A stretch of DNA of 64,000 bases from Campylobacter jejuni (GCA_014305285.1 JACRSG010000007.1:1-64000), one strand, 5' to 3'; counted from the stretch's first letter, positions 27,247 through 37,697 are shown. Numbers and translations: made by a program. The notes: generated by a model not told the origin, from the sequence alone.

Positions 27247-27893
27247 TATTCAAATTCTCTAAGTTCTTTAACAGTTCCAAGGAGTATCACAACATCTCCA
27301 CTATAAACTGTTGTGGTTTCTAAATCAGGTAGTATTTCCCAGTCACTATTTAATTTTTTATAAGAAATCACTTTCATATTTTGTGCTATATGTTTTAAAG
27401 AATTTCCTGCTAATTTTTCATCTATATTGATTTTAATAGCTCGTATAGTATTTGCTGAAAGATCAAAAACTTCATAATCAGCATCTTTGGTTAAAAATTC
27501 TTTCACCAATCTTTTAGCACTTTCTTTTTCAGGATAAATAACCTTTGTTGCACCTAACTTGGAAAGAATTTGACCATGGATATTAGAGGTTGCTTTAGCA
27601 ATGATATTTTTAACACCTATATCTTTAAGTGCCATAAGAGTAAGGATTGATTTTTCAACGTTTTCCCCTATGCTAACAATAACAACTTCAACATCATGAA
27701 AGCCTGCTTCTTTTAGGGCTGAAATATTTGTAGAATCTAAAATATAAGCATAGCTTGGAGGATTTTGTATGCTTTTTAAAGCTTCCTCATCTTTATCCGC
27801 AACGATAACAGTATGACCTCCAGCAATGAGTTCATCCGCTACAACTGAGCCAAATTTTCCAAGTCCTATGATTCCATAATTAAGATTTTTCAC
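27243..27893 (-). CDS. ktrA: KtrA-type regulatory subunit of a potassium transporter
   Basis: 216 residues. RCK/TrkA-N Rossmann domain with GLGKFGSVVADEL at the N terminus and an acidic second strand (VADKDEE) that binds nucleotide, then a C-terminal RCK-C domain. Gates the membrane subunit KtrB, whose gene lies 10 nt upstream on the same strand. Confidence 0.88.
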   Translation of the reverse strand: MKNLNYGIIGLGKFGSVVADELIAGGHTVIVADKDEEALKSIQNPPSYAYILDSTNISALKEAGFHDVEVVIVSIGENVEKSILTLMALKDIGVKNIIAKATSNIHGQILSKLGATKVIYPEKESAKRLVKEFLTKDADYEVFDLSANTIRAIKINIDEKLAGNSLKHIAQNMKVISYKKLNSDWEILPDLETTTVYSGDVVILLGTVKELREFEY

Positions 27894-27903
27894 GATTTTA
27901 CCT

Positions 27904-29247
27904 TTATAAATTAACCTTTCCTTCAGGGAATTTTAAATGAATAGCTTTGTCTTGTTTAAATACCGAGAGTAAAAAAGCAAAAACACCTATCCTGCCACTT
28001 AGCATCATAATGATAATAATTACCTTACTAGGATCACTAAATAAAGCACATAAAGATAAAGTTCCACCGTTTCCCACGGAAATTCCTACAGTTGCAAAAG
28101 CTGAAGAAGTTTCAAAAAGCAAGGCTATAAAATCAAATTTTGATTCTAGCAAGGAAAGCAAAATAACAGCTATCACTATATAAACAGCTGAACCTACAGC
28201 TATAATAAAAGCCTTAGATATAGTTTCTCTTGGAATTTCATGTCCAAAAATTCTAACTCTTCCATCGCGGATACTCCAATAAGCATAGAGCAATAAAACC
28301 ATTACAGTTGTTACTTTCATACCCCCAGCTGTTCCACCCGGCGCACCACCAATAACCATAAACAATGATCCAAAAAATAAGCTTGCATCATGCAAATGTC
28401 CCATATCCAAGGTATTAAATCCTGCTGTGCGGTAATTAATAGCGATAAAATATGAGCTTAAAATTTTATCAAAAAATGAAAAATGTCCTATAGTTTGAGG
28501 ATTTGAGTATTCAAAAGCAAAAATAATAAGCGTTGAAGAGAAAATAAGAAAAATACTTGCAATGACAACCATTTTTGTATGTAGGCTTAAATTTTGCAAT
28601 TTTTTTCTTTGAAAAAAGTATAGTTCAACCAAAACAAAATATCCAAGCCCACCGATAATAATTAAAGAAGTGATAATAAGATTAATTGCTATATCATGTT
28701 TATAAGCTATAAGTCCATGATCAAATATAGTAAATCCGGAATTATTAAAAGCACTAATAGAATGAAAAATTCCAAACCATAAGGCTTTTTTAAAGTTCAT
28801 TTCAAGGGCAAAACACATGGTAAGAAGTATAGCACCTATTAATTCTATGGTGAAAATGAAAAGTAAAACTTTTTTAAAAAATTTAAATAAACCATCCATT
28901 GATGGATAAAATAGAGACTCTTTTAGTAAATTTCTTGCACTAAAACCAACTTTTTTGCGTATGAGTATATAAACAAATAAACCTATACCCATATATCCCA
29001 AGCCCCCAATTTGCACCAAAGCTAAGATAATAATTTGCCCTGCTAAGGTAAAATCAACCGCAGTGTTTTTAACTACTAATCCTGTCATGCTAACAGCAGA
29101 TGTGCTTGTAAAAAAGGCATCTAAAAAATCAATAGGAGTTGTATGTGCCCAGCTTGAATGTAGCAATAAAGCCCCAAACAATGCAATAATAATATAACCA
29201 GCTAGTAAAATTTTAAAAGTTCGTCTATCTAGTCCAAATTGTTTCAA
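27904..29247 (-). CDS. ktrB: KtrB-type potassium uptake membrane subunit
   Basis: 447 residues, TrkH/KtrB superfamily, with about eight to ten hydrophobic segments and four pore-loop repeats. The selectivity glycines are seen in STSAVSMTGL, SAFNNSGFT, YRTAGFNT and FATVGISVGN. Works with KtrA in potassium uptake at the inner membrane. Typical 447-residue length. Confidence 0.88.
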   Translation of the reverse strand: MKQFGLDRRTFKILLAGYIIIALFGALLLHSSWAHTTPIDFLDAFFTSTSAVSMTGLVVKNTAVDFTLAGQIIILALVQIGGLGYMGIGLFVYILIRKKVGFSARNLLKESLFYPSMDGLFKFFKKVLLFIFTIELIGAILLTMCFALEMNFKKALWFGIFHSISAFNNSGFTIFDHGLIAYKHDIAINLIITSLIIIGGLGYFVLVELYFFQRKKLQNLSLHTKMVVIASIFLIFSSTLIIFAFEYSNPQTIGHFSFFDKILSSYFIAINYRTAGFNTLDMGHLHDASLFFGSLFMVIGGAPGGTAGGMKVTTVMVLLLYAYWSIRDGRVRIFGHEIPRETISKAFIIAVGSAVYIVIAVILLSLLESKFDFIALLFETSSAFATVGISVGNGGTLSLCALFSDPSKVIIIIMMLSGRIGVFAFLLSVFKQDKAIHLKFPEGKVNL

Positions 29248-29354
29248 AAAATTTCCATTTGATAATGATCTAAAGCGGGTATTCTATCTTATTAAAACTT
29301 TAAGGGAAATAAAATTTCATTTTTATATTTAAACTTAAATTAAAGAAAAAAAGA

Positions 29355-29360
29355 TACAAT
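29355..29360 (+). promoter_or_regulatory. -10 box of tRNA-Phe
   Basis: TACAAT preceded by GA and followed by AT-rich DNA, 28 nt before the mature tRNA 5' end. No competing motif nearby. Confidence 0.5.
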
Positions 29361-29388
29361 TACATTTTTAATTTATCAAAACATTAGT

Positions 29389-29464
29389 GGTTGGATAGCT
29401 CAGTCGGTAGAGCAGCAGACTGAAAATCTGCGTGTCGGCAGTTCGATTCTGCCTCTAACCACCA
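29389..29464 (+). tRNA. tRNA-Phe (anticodon GAA), CCA encoded
   Basis: Full cloverleaf. The acceptor stem is GGTTGGA with TCTAACC (one G-U pair), and the anticodon loop CTGAAAA is closed by GCAGA/TCTGC. The T arm has TTCGATT, discriminator A is followed by encoded CCA. GAA reads phenylalanine codons. Confidence 0.96.
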
Positions 29465-29573
29465 TTTTATCTTTCAAAAAATCACATCACATACTTTTTT
29501 GTTTAAGATTTAAATATATTTATAAAGCTAAAAATTATTATTTTAAAGAGTGAGTTTATAACTTATAGTAGAA

Positions 29574-29650
29574 TGGTGGATTTAGCAGGACTCGAACCTG
29601 CGACCAACCGGTTATGAGCCGGTTGCTCTAACCAACTGAGCTATAAATCC
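29574..29650 (-). tRNA. tRNA with CAT anticodon, most likely elongator tRNA-Met
   Basis: Acceptor stem GGATTTA with TAAATCC, anticodon loop CTCATAA closed by ACCGG/CCGGT, T loop TTCGAGT, discriminator A and CCA encoded. Not an initiator, because the acceptor begins with a G-C pair and the anticodon stem lacks the three initiator G-C pairs. A lysidine-modified tRNA-Ile has the same anticodon and cannot be fully excluded without a comparison. Confidence 0.85.
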
Positions 29651-29674
29651 GCCTAAGTTGAATTAAAAGATAAA

Positions 29675-29680
29675 ATTATA
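29675..29680 (-). promoter_or_regulatory. -10 box of the CAT-anticodon tRNA
   Basis: Minus-strand TATAAT preceded by AGA, 25 nt upstream of the tRNA 5' end, in AT-rich DNA. Confidence 0.5.
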
Positions 29681-29703
29681 TCTTATTAATGCTTAAAAAT
29701 ATT

Positions 29704-30804
29704 TTATTTAGCCTTTATATCTGTCCAAAAATACCTAAAAGTGATTAAATGCTGTAAAATTCCGAAAAAAATCATAAAAATAGTAAAAGAACTTCCACCA
29801 TAACTAAAAAAAGGCAAAGGGATCCCAACTACTGGTGCAAAACCTATAGTCATTGAGATATTTACTGCTGCATAAATAAAAATAAATAATGCGACACAAT
29901 TAATAGCAACTCTAGCAAAATAATCATCTTTGAGTTTATAATTTAAACTAAGTAGATGAAAAATAAGCAAAATGTAAAATATAATTAATGTCAATCCCCC
30001 AATAAATCCAAACCTTTCTATCATGTAAGCGAAGATAAAATCACTAGTTGAAATAGGTAAAAATTTAAAATGAGTTTGTGTAGCTTCCTCTTGAGATTTT
30101 CCGGTTAAACCACCATTTCCAATGGCTATCATCGATTGAGCCACTTGATAACTTGGTTTTTCTGAAATAAAATCATGAATTCTTTGCTTTTGATATGGCT
30201 TTAAAAGATGTGTATAAATAATAGGAGAACTAATACTTATGGCTATAACAATACTTAACCAAATTTTATAATGAACTCCCATGATAAAAAGCACTCCAAA
30301 GCCAACAAGCAGTAAAACCATGGCACTTCCTAAATCAGGTTCTTTTGCAATCAGTAAAAAAGGCAAGATGATATAAAAGCTAAGTTTGATGAATTGTTTA
30401 AGTTTGTATCCATTTTTTGGAGGAGGATTTTGGTAAATAAGATAAGCAAGCATTAAAATAAAACTAGGTTTAAAAATTTCAGAAGGTTGGATAGTAAAGT
30501 GAGTAAAAGGAATTTCAAGCCATCTTTTAGCACCTAATTTTTCAACCCCAAAAATATCTACACTCAGCAATAAAAAAATATTAATCCAATAAGCAACAGG
30601 AATAATCCAAATAAATTTTCTTATGGGAAAGAAGAAAAAAACCATAAAAGCAAACAATCCCACACAGGTATAAACAAACTGTTTTTCTGCTAAAAAAGGA
30701 TTAGCTTCAAAAATCAAGAAAAATGAAATAAGAATTATAGGTAAAGATAAAATGGGTTGCATATAGTCAAAATGAGTTAAAATTCTTCTATCTAATGTAA
30801 ACAA
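29704..30804 (-). CDS. mrdB: RodA-type SEDS peptidoglycan polymerase
   Basis: 366 residues with about ten membrane segments. SEDS signatures are KEPDLGSAMVLL, containing the catalytic-type Asp, the NGGLTGKS loop and the C-terminal GIPLPFFSYGGSS. RodA/MrdB polymerises glycan strands during elongation with a partner PBP2. FtsW is the alternative SEDS member, but the short length and lack of an N-terminal extension favour RodA. Confidence 0.85.
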   Translation of the reverse strand: MFTLDRRILTHFDYMQPILSLPIILISFFLIFEANPFLAEKQFVYTCVGLFAFMVFFFFPIRKFIWIIPVAYWINIFLLLSVDIFGVEKLGAKRWLEIPFTHFTIQPSEIFKPSFILMLAYLIYQNPPPKNGYKLKQFIKLSFYIILPFLLIAKEPDLGSAMVLLLVGFGVLFIMGVHYKIWLSIVIAISISSPIIYTHLLKPYQKQRIHDFISEKPSYQVAQSMIAIGNGGLTGKSQEEATQTHFKFLPISTSDFIFAYMIERFGFIGGLTLIIFYILLIFHLLSLNYKLKDDYFARVAINCVALFIFIYAAVNISMTIGFAPVVGIPLPFFSYGGSSFTIFMIFFGILQHLITFRYFWTDIKAK

Positions 30805-30832
30805 AATTTGCCTTCAGTTGGTAATATAAAAC

Positions 30833-30842
30833 TATAATTATA
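30833..30842. promoter_or_regulatory. Overlapping divergent -10 boxes for the pseudouridine synthase gene (+) and mrdB (-)
   Basis: The near-palindrome TATAATTATA provides TATAAT on the plus strand (30833-30838) and on the minus strand (30842-30837), about 44 and 33 nt from the respective starts. Confidence 0.5.
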
Positions 30843-30881
30843 AACTAAAATTTTAAATTTATCAAAACCTCTAAGGAAAAA

Positions 30882-31859
30882 ATGCAAACTTTTTTAGTAG
30901 ATGAAAATTCAAGGCTTGATGTGTTTTTGGCTAAAAAATTAAACCAAAGTCGCAATCAAGTTGCTTTACTTATAGAAAAAGATTGTGTATGGGTTAATGA
31001 TAAAATTCAAGATAAAAATTCATTTAAGCTTAAAGATGGTGATATTATTTCTATTGCAAGTTTAAAGCCTTGCGATGAGATAAAACCTAAGTTTGAAGTG
31101 AATTTTAATATTGATGTATTGTATGAAGATGAAGATTTACTTGTTTTAAATAAACCTTCGAATTTAGTCGTTCATGGAGCAAGTAGCGTTAAAAATGCTA
31201 CTTTGGTGGATTGGTTAATAGAAAAAAAATATACTTTATCAAATTTAGGAGGAGAGATAAGAGCCGGTCTTGTTCATAGATTAGATAAAGATACGAGTGG
31301 AGCTATATTAATAGCGAAAAATAATTTCACCCATCAAAAATTAAGCAAACAGCTTGCAGATAAAAGCATGGGAAGAATTTATCTCGCGTTAATTGATTTG
31401 CCACTAAAAGAAGATAAAATTATAGTAGAAAAATTTTTAATGCGTTCACCTTCTAATGCTATTAAAAAAATAGCTATAGATAAGGAAAATAAATTCAGTA
31501 AAAATGCAAAATCAGCTTTTATAAATGTAGCAAAAACTGAAAATTTAACTTTGATGGCTGCTAAGCTTTTTACAGGAAGAACTCATCAAATTAGAGCACA
31601 TTTAGCTAGTTTAAATCGACATATTTTGGGTGATAGTTTGTATGGTTATACGGGTAAGTATGATTGTAGGATAATGTTACATGCTTATTTTTTGTATTTT
31701 ATCCATCCAAAAACTAAAGAGCAAATTTTTGTTAAAGCACCTTTGATGGAAGATTTTAAAAACATTATGTTTGAACAAATTAATTTAGGAGAGAATGATG
31801 AAAAGATTTCGCTTGAGTTTTTACTTGAGTTTTTTAACTCTTTTACTCAGTGCTTGTAG
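30882..31859 (+). CDS. RluA/RluD-family 23S rRNA pseudouridine synthase
   Basis: 325 residues. An N-terminal S4 RNA-binding domain (about 1-60) precedes the catalytic domain with HRLDKDTSG, where Asp135 is the nucleophile, and GRTHQIRAHL. It isomerises uridines in rRNA or tRNA; RluD is the usual assignment in this lineage. The C terminus runs 65 nt into flpA, an unusually long overlap. First gene of a long co-directional plus-strand run. Confidence 0.85.
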   Translation: MQTFLVDENSRLDVFLAKKLNQSRNQVALLIEKDCVWVNDKIQDKNSFKLKDGDIISIASLKPCDEIKPKFEVNFNIDVLYEDEDLLVLNKPSNLVVHGASSVKNATLVDWLIEKKYTLSNLGGEIRAGLVHRLDKDTSGAILIAKNNFTHQKLSKQLADKSMGRIYLALIDLPLKEDKIIVEKFLMRSPSNAIKKIAIDKENKFSKNAKSAFINVAKTENLTLMAAKLFTGRTHQIRAHLASLNRHILGDSLYGYTGKYDCRIMLHAYFLYFIHPKTKEQIFVKAPLMEDFKNIMFEQINLGENDEKISLEFLLEFFNSFTQCL

Positions 31860-33030
31860 TGTTTCACAAATGAATTCATTAAGTTCAAGTAAAGAGCTTG
31901 CTGTAAATGAAAGCTTGCCAAAGGTTGAAAGCTTAAAAAGTCTTAGCGATATGAGTAATATTGCTTTTGAATGGGAGCCTTTATATAATGAAAATATCAG
32001 AGGATTTTATTTGTATCGCTCTAGTGATGAAAATCCTGATTTTAAACTTGTAGGTACTATTAAAGATAAGTTTCAAACTCATTATGTAGATACTAAATTA
32101 GAGCCTAATACTAAGTATCATTATATGATGAAAAGTTTTAATGATCAAGGACAAATTTCAGAAGATGGTAAGGTTGTAGAAGTGAGCACAACTCCAAGAC
32201 TTGAGGCTGTTCCTTTTGTTCAAGCTGTGACTAATTTACCTAATCGTATTAAACTTATTTGGCGTCCGCATCCTGATTTTAGGGTTGATTCTTATATTAT
32301 TGAAAGAATCAAAGGCGATGATAAAGAATTTAAAAAAATTGCAGAAGTAAAAAATCGTTTAAACGCTGAATACATTGATAGTGATTTAAAACCCAATGAA
32401 AATTTAAGTTATAGAATCATTGCTGTGAGTTTTAATGGGATAAAGAGTGAGCCAAGTCAAGTTGTAAGCTCTACAAGCAAGGCTTTACCTCCTCAAGTTG
32501 AGCATTTAAGTGCTAGTACAGATGGTTCTAATAAAATCATTTTAACTTGGGATGCTCCTACGTATGAAGATTTTTCTTATTATAAAGTTTATTCTACGAG
32601 TTCAAGTTTCCTTCCTTTTAGTGTTTTAGCAAAGACTGATAAAAACTCTTATGAGGATATAGTAGAAGGAGCAGGTAAAAGCAAGTATTATAAAGTAACA
32701 ATGGTGGATAAAGATGGTCTTGAAAGTCCTATGCCAAAAGATGGTGTAGAAGGTAAAACCTTGGGTAATCCTTTGGCTCCTAGTATTATTTTGGCTCAAA
32801 GTACAAGTAAAGGGATAAATTTAGAATGGAGTGATAATGATGCTAGGGCTGTTGAGTATGAAGTAAGACGCTATGGTGGGGAGCAAAATGCAATTTTTAA
32901 AGGCATTAAAGAAAAGCGATTAAAAGACGTAAAAGCTTTGCCAGGGGTGGAATATAGTTATGAAGTTATTGCTATTGATTCAGCTGGACTTCGTTCAGAA
33001 CCTTCAAGCAAAGTTAAGGCAGCTCAGTAG
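31795..33030 (+). CDS. flpA: FlpA, fibronectin type III lipoprotein adhesin
   Basis: 411 residues. Signal peptide with lipobox LLLSAC (Cys21), so an outer-membrane lipoprotein. At least three fibronectin type III-like repeats follow (about 50-135, 140-230, 235-325), with a fourth at the C terminus starting near LAPSIIL. FlpA binds host fibronectin and contributes to C. jejuni adhesion (recalled literature). Two adjacent ATG codons (31795 and 31798) follow GGAGAG. The start lies inside the pseudouridine synthase gene. Confidence 0.88.
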   Translation: MMKRFRLSFYLSFLTLLLSACSVSQMNSLSSSKELAVNESLPKVESLKSLSDMSNIAFEWEPLYNENIRGFYLYRSSDENPDFKLVGTIKDKFQTHYVDTKLEPNTKYHYMMKSFNDQGQISEDGKVVEVSTTPRLEAVPFVQAVTNLPNRIKLIWRPHPDFRVDSYIIERIKGDDKEFKKIAEVKNRLNAEYIDSDLKPNENLSYRIIAVSFNGIKSEPSQVVSSTSKALPPQVEHLSASTDGSNKIILTWDAPTYEDFSYYKVYSTSSSFLPFSVLAKTDKNSYEDIVEGAGKSKYYKVTMVDKDGLESPMPKDGVEGKTLGNPLAPSIILAQSTSKGINLEWSDNDARAVEYEVRRYGGEQNAIFKGIKEKRLKDVKALPGVEYSYEVIAIDSAGLRSEPSSKVKAAQ

Positions 33031-34208
33031 TGCCAAATTTTAAAAGCAAAAAGATCAAAGAAATAAATCTGCCTTATATCAAGGATGATGTTGAATTTCT
33101 TTGGCTTGCTAAGAATGACAATGTTAATCTTATTTATACAAAGGTTCAAGAAGAGAGTTTTTTTCTGCAGATTAAAAAAGCACAAAATGGTTTTGTGATT
33201 AAAGGTGATAAACATACAAAACCTTCTAAAATAGGTTATTTACAAAAGGCTTTAAAAATCTTTAAAGAAGGGTTTTGTGAGGATATTATCAATGAAGCTT
33301 TTGGGCTTAAAAACAATGCTTTAATTGAAAAAACACCATTTATCGTTGATAATTTTGACGAGCTTTTATCTAAGCTTCAAGGTAAAATTTATATAGAAAT
33401 AGGCTTTGGATCAGGAAGGCATTTGCTTTATCAAGCAAAAGAAAATCCAAATGTTTTAATTTTAGGGGTGGAAATTTACAACCCAGCTTTAACTCAAGTG
33501 GCTAAACTTGCTAAAGCACAAAATGTAAATAATATTTTGCTAATCCAAAGTGATGCGAGATTGTTATTGAGTGTATTAAAATCAAAATCAGTTGAAAAGA
33601 TTTTTCTGCATTTTCCTGCTCCTTGGGATAAAAAGCCTCATAGGCGAGTTATTGGGAAGGATTTTTGCAAAGAATGTGCTAGAGTTTTAGCCCAAAATGG
33701 TCGTTTTGAACTTAGAACAGATAGTTTTGAGTATTTTAATTTTACCTTAGAACAATTTTTGACTTTTCCTGCTCCAAAATTTAGTCTTAGAAAAAATGAA
33801 AATTTAGAAATTTCAAGCAAATATGAAGATAGATGGAAAAAGCAAGAAAAAAATATATACGATCTTTGGGTGTGGAATTTTAACGAAGAGTATAAAAACT
33901 ACGAGTTAAATGAATTTAGTTTATCATCGGTTGAATTGTCTAAAGAGGATTTGAAAAAAATAGAACAGAATTTTAAAAATATTACCATAAAAAAAGATGA
34001 TTTTTTCTTACATTTTGAAAGCATTTATAAACAAGATGAGAATTTGCTTTTAAAGGTTGCTTTTGGATCTTTTAATAAGCCTGAGCATTGTTATTTGCAT
34101 CTTGATAAAACGATCGATTTTGCTTTTAAAGAGCCATTTAAAATTCAAGAAAATATTAAAGCGATAAATGAATTAAAAGAAATTTTAAAAGTTCAGTTTA
34201 AAATATAA
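33030..34208 (+). CDS. trmB: tRNA (guanine-N7-)-methyltransferase with flanking extensions
   Basis: 392 residues from a GTG start whose G is the last base of the flpA stop (TAGTG). The TrmB core has motif I IEIGFGSGRHLLYQA, FLHFPAPWDKKPHRR and the segment ELRTDSFEYF. It methylates G46 of tRNA. Typical TrmB is about 240 residues; here roughly 110 residues precede and 70 follow the core, an arrangement seen in epsilonproteobacteria. The extensions are not recognised. Confidence 0.88.
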   Translation: MPNFKSKKIKEINLPYIKDDVEFLWLAKNDNVNLIYTKVQEESFFLQIKKAQNGFVIKGDKHTKPSKIGYLQKALKIFKEGFCEDIINEAFGLKNNALIEKTPFIVDNFDELLSKLQGKIYIEIGFGSGRHLLYQAKENPNVLILGVEIYNPALTQVAKLAKAQNVNNILLIQSDARLLLSVLKSKSVEKIFLHFPAPWDKKPHRRVIGKDFCKECARVLAQNGRFELRTDSFEYFNFTLEQFLTFPAPKFSLRKNENLEISSKYEDRWKKQEKNIYDLWVWNFNEEYKNYELNEFSLSSVELSKEDLKKIEQNFKNITIKKDDFFLHFESIYKQDENLLLKVAFGSFNKPEHCYLHLDKTIDFAFKEPFKIQENIKAINELKEILKVQFKI

Positions 34209-34277
34209 TTTTTCTTGAAAATTAAGCAAAAATGAAGCATAATTTAAAAATTTAAAAAGGGAAATTAAGGGAAAAGG

Positions 34278-34943
34278 ATGCCTAATTTAATCCAAGCAAA
34301 TAAACTTATTTTAGGTTATGATGAATTAGTTATTAAAGAAGCGAGTTTTGCTTTTAAGGATGATGATTTTGTTTTTATTACGGGTAAAAGTGGGAGCGGT
34401 AAGAGTACGCTTTTAAAGTCTTTTTATGGAGATTTAGAACCTATTTCTGGTAAGCTTGAAGTATGTGGATCTTTGATGAATAAAATTGGAAATTTAGAAC
34501 TTTTAAAATTGCGTCAAAGAATAGGGATTATTTTTCAAGATTATAAACTTGTACAAGAATATAGCGTTGAAAAAAATGTTATGTTGCCTTTAATGATTAA
34601 AGGTTATAGCAAAAAAGTGTGCCATGATCAAGCTGCTAAGCTTTTAAAGCATGTAAATTTAACTTTTAAGGCAGATAAATTACCTAATCAACTTAGCGGT
34701 GGTGAGCAACAACGCGTCGCTATGGCTAGGGCTTTAGCTCATAATCCAAAGCTTTTGCTTTGCGATGAGCCAACGGGAAATTTGGACGAGTATTCTTCTG
34801 ATATTATATGGACTCTTTTAAAGTCTGCTAGAGAGCTTTTAGGAACTTGTGTTATAGTGGTAACACATAGAATTCCTAGTAATTTAAGAGTGGATTATCG
34901 TCGTTTTAATATAGAAAATGGAAAAATGAATGAAATTTTTTAA
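34278..34943 (+). CDS. ftsE: FtsE, ATPase of the FtsEX cell-division complex
   Basis: 221 residues, ABC ATPase with Walker A TGKSGSGKST, signature LSGGEQQ and Walker B LLLCDEPTGNLD. With FtsX it powers periplasmic control of cell-wall hydrolases at the septum. Overlaps ftsX by 14 nt and lies upstream of an EnvC-like gene. Confidence 0.92.
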   Translation: MPNLIQANKLILGYDELVIKEASFAFKDDDFVFITGKSGSGKSTLLKSFYGDLEPISGKLEVCGSLMNKIGNLELLKLRQRIGIIFQDYKLVQEYSVEKNVMLPLMIKGYSKKVCHDQAAKLLKHVNLTFKADKLPNQLSGGEQQRVAMARALAHNPKLLLCDEPTGNLDEYSSDIIWTLLKSARELLGTCVIVVTHRIPSNLRVDYRRFNIENGKMNEIF

Positions 34944-35736
34944 AACACATTTATCTTTAATTTTACCTTTACTTTTTATGATGTTTGCTTTTGAGTTTAT
35001 TTTCATTACAAATGCAACCTTGAAGCATTATGAAGAACTTGTTAATAAAGATTATAATATTATAGTTGTTAGCAAAACTGAACTTGATCAGAATATGGTA
35101 AAAACAAAAATACCATTTTTTGCCGGACTTGAATCTTTAGATCCTAAGGATTTAATCGATCGTTTGAAAAATGATGTTTCTGAAAAGAATTTGAAAGTTT
35201 TAAAAGATTCTTTGCCAAAATTTTATACTTTAAAATTAAATTCTTTACCTAATCAAAACGAACTAAATTCGATCAAAAGCCAACTTTTAAATATTGTAGG
35301 TGTTAGCAAGGTTGAAACTTTTTCTAAAACCCATGATAAGATATATTCTTTGCTTATTTTGATGAAATTTGTTTTTTGGTTATTTTTGTTTATCATTATT
35401 TTACTTGCCTTTGTTTTATTTTTGAAACAGATGAGAATTTGGCTTTATGAGCATACTGATCGTATTGAAATTATGTGTTTATTTGGAGCTCCGTTTTGGT
35501 TTAGATCTTTTATGCTTTATAAGGTGGTTGTGGTTGATTGTTTTATTGCTTTTGTTATTTTGCTTGCCTTTTTTACGCAAATTTTTGATCTTTCTATTGT
35601 CCAAGAAAGCTTAAAGACCGTAGATATTATTTTTCCACCTATTAATTTTATTTTACATTTGACTTTAATTTTTTTAGCCACTTTGTTTATTTGCTTGTTG
35701 TGTGTAAATACGGTTATGTTTAAGGTTAAAAGATGA
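34930..35736 (+). CDS. ftsX: FtsX, membrane subunit of FtsEX
   Basis: 268 residues with an N-terminal membrane segment, a periplasmic loop of about 110 residues and three C-terminal membrane segments, the standard FtsX layout. The periplasmic loop would contact the EnvC-like protein encoded immediately downstream (ATGA overlap at 35733). Confidence 0.88.
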   Translation: MKFFKTHLSLILPLLFMMFAFEFIFITNATLKHYEELVNKDYNIIVVSKTELDQNMVKTKIPFFAGLESLDPKDLIDRLKNDVSEKNLKVLKDSLPKFYTLKLNSLPNQNELNSIKSQLLNIVGVSKVETFSKTHDKIYSLLILMKFVFWLFLFIIILLAFVLFLKQMRIWLYEHTDRIEIMCLFGAPFWFRSFMLYKVVVVDCFIAFVILLAFFTQIFDLSIVQESLKTVDIIFPPINFILHLTLIFLATLFICLLCVNTVMFKVKR

Positions 35737-36926
35737 GAAAAAATATTCTTATCTTTTTTTGTTTTTTTTTATTTGTTGATATAAGTTTAGCAAACGCTAT
35801 AAATGAAAAAACAAAAAGTTTAGAAGAAAATAAACGTATACAAGAACAGCTAAATAAAAAACTTGAAGATTTGGCTAGTGATATTTTAAATGGTGAAAAA
35901 AGTTTGAAAGATCTAAGTTTACAAATTGAAAGTTTAAATTCGCAAACTTCTAAGCTTGAAGCAAGTGCTAAGGCTCAAAATCAAGAATTAAACACCCTTA
36001 CAAGTCAAAATGAAGATTTGCTTAAAAGTAAATCAAATATGGAAGGTAAACTTATATCTTTAATGGCCAAAGATTTTGCCTATGATTTACCTATCCCTCA
36101 AGGTTATATTGAAAGCGAAGAAAGTTTTATCGCTTTTGAAATTTTAGGAAGTTTAAACAAAGTTTTAAATGAAGAAATTTTTAAAATTTCTAAAGATTAT
36201 GAGGGAGTAAGCAGGCTTATTGACGATAAACAAGCTCAGATTAAAAGAATTAATGATAGTCTTAAGGATTACAACGCTCAATTAGCCAAACTTCAAAGTT
36301 TAAAACAAAAACAAATTAGCGAAATCAACAAACAAAAAACAGATCGAGCCATATATGCAAAAAAACTTGATGATTTGCAAGCTCAGCAAGAAGAGCTTAG
36401 AAAAACATTAAATCAATTAAAAATTATTAACGATAAAGAAAATATAAACTCAAATAAAAATGACACCAAAATAGTAAAAAACAACCAACAAATAAGGCAA
36501 TTAGGCTCAAGCTATCAAGGAAGTTCAGTCAAGCGTTACACAGGGAAAAAAACTATAGCTCCATTAGATTCTTTTACCGTGAAGCAAAAATTTGGAAATT
36601 ATGTTGATCCTGTTTACAATCTTAAAATTTTTAATGAGAATATAGTTTTAAGAAGCAATAAAAGCGATGCAGTTGTTAAAAATGTACTGGATGGAAAAAT
36701 AGTTTTTGCTAAAGATACTAGTATGCTAGCTCGAGTTGTTATTGTAGAGCATGATAATGGCATACATACAATATACGCACATTTAGATAAGATTGCTCCT
36801 AATATTAAAGTCGGTAAGAATATTAAAAAAGGTGCCGTAGTGGGTAGAATAAAAAATGATCTTACTTTTGAAGTAACTCAAAAAAATTTTCATATCAATC
36901 CTTTGGAACTCATTAGCTTAAATTAG
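35733..36926 (+). CDS. EnvC-like coiled-coil protein with a degenerate LytM (M23) domain
   Basis: 397 residues. Signal peptide, long coiled coil (about 20-240, Glu/Lys/Leu/Asn rich), then a LytM/M23-like C-terminal domain. The canonical first zinc site (HxxxD) is replaced by YNLKIFNENIVL, and the HLHFE site reads NDLTFEV. Only the YAHL histidine survives, so zinc binding and peptidase activity are unlikely. This is how E. coli EnvC looks; EnvC activates amidases under FtsEX control. Adjacency to ftsEX and the amidase at 42416 support the same role. Confidence 0.85.
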   Translation: MRKNILIFFCFFLFVDISLANAINEKTKSLEENKRIQEQLNKKLEDLASDILNGEKSLKDLSLQIESLNSQTSKLEASAKAQNQELNTLTSQNEDLLKSKSNMEGKLISLMAKDFAYDLPIPQGYIESEESFIAFEILGSLNKVLNEEIFKISKDYEGVSRLIDDKQAQIKRINDSLKDYNAQLAKLQSLKQKQISEINKQKTDRAIYAKKLDDLQAQQEELRKTLNQLKIINDKENINSNKNDTKIVKNNQQIRQLGSSYQGSSVKRYTGKKTIAPLDSFTVKQKFGNYVDPVYNLKIFNENIVLRSNKSDAVVKNVLDGKIVFAKDTSMLARVVIVEHDNGIHTIYAHLDKIAPNIKVGKNIKKGAVVGRIKNDLTFEVTQKNFHINPLELISLN

Positions 36927-36948
36927 CTAAATTTAATGGAATTTAAAA

Positions 36949-36954
36949 TATAAT
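36949..36954 (+). promoter_or_regulatory. -10 box of pyrH
   Basis: Perfect TATAAT in the 51-bp gap before pyrH, 23 nt before the ATG, with AAGGAG as ribosome-binding site. Confidence 0.55.
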
Positions 36955-36968
36955 TTTAAGTTAAATAA

Positions 36969-37697
<729 letters not shown>

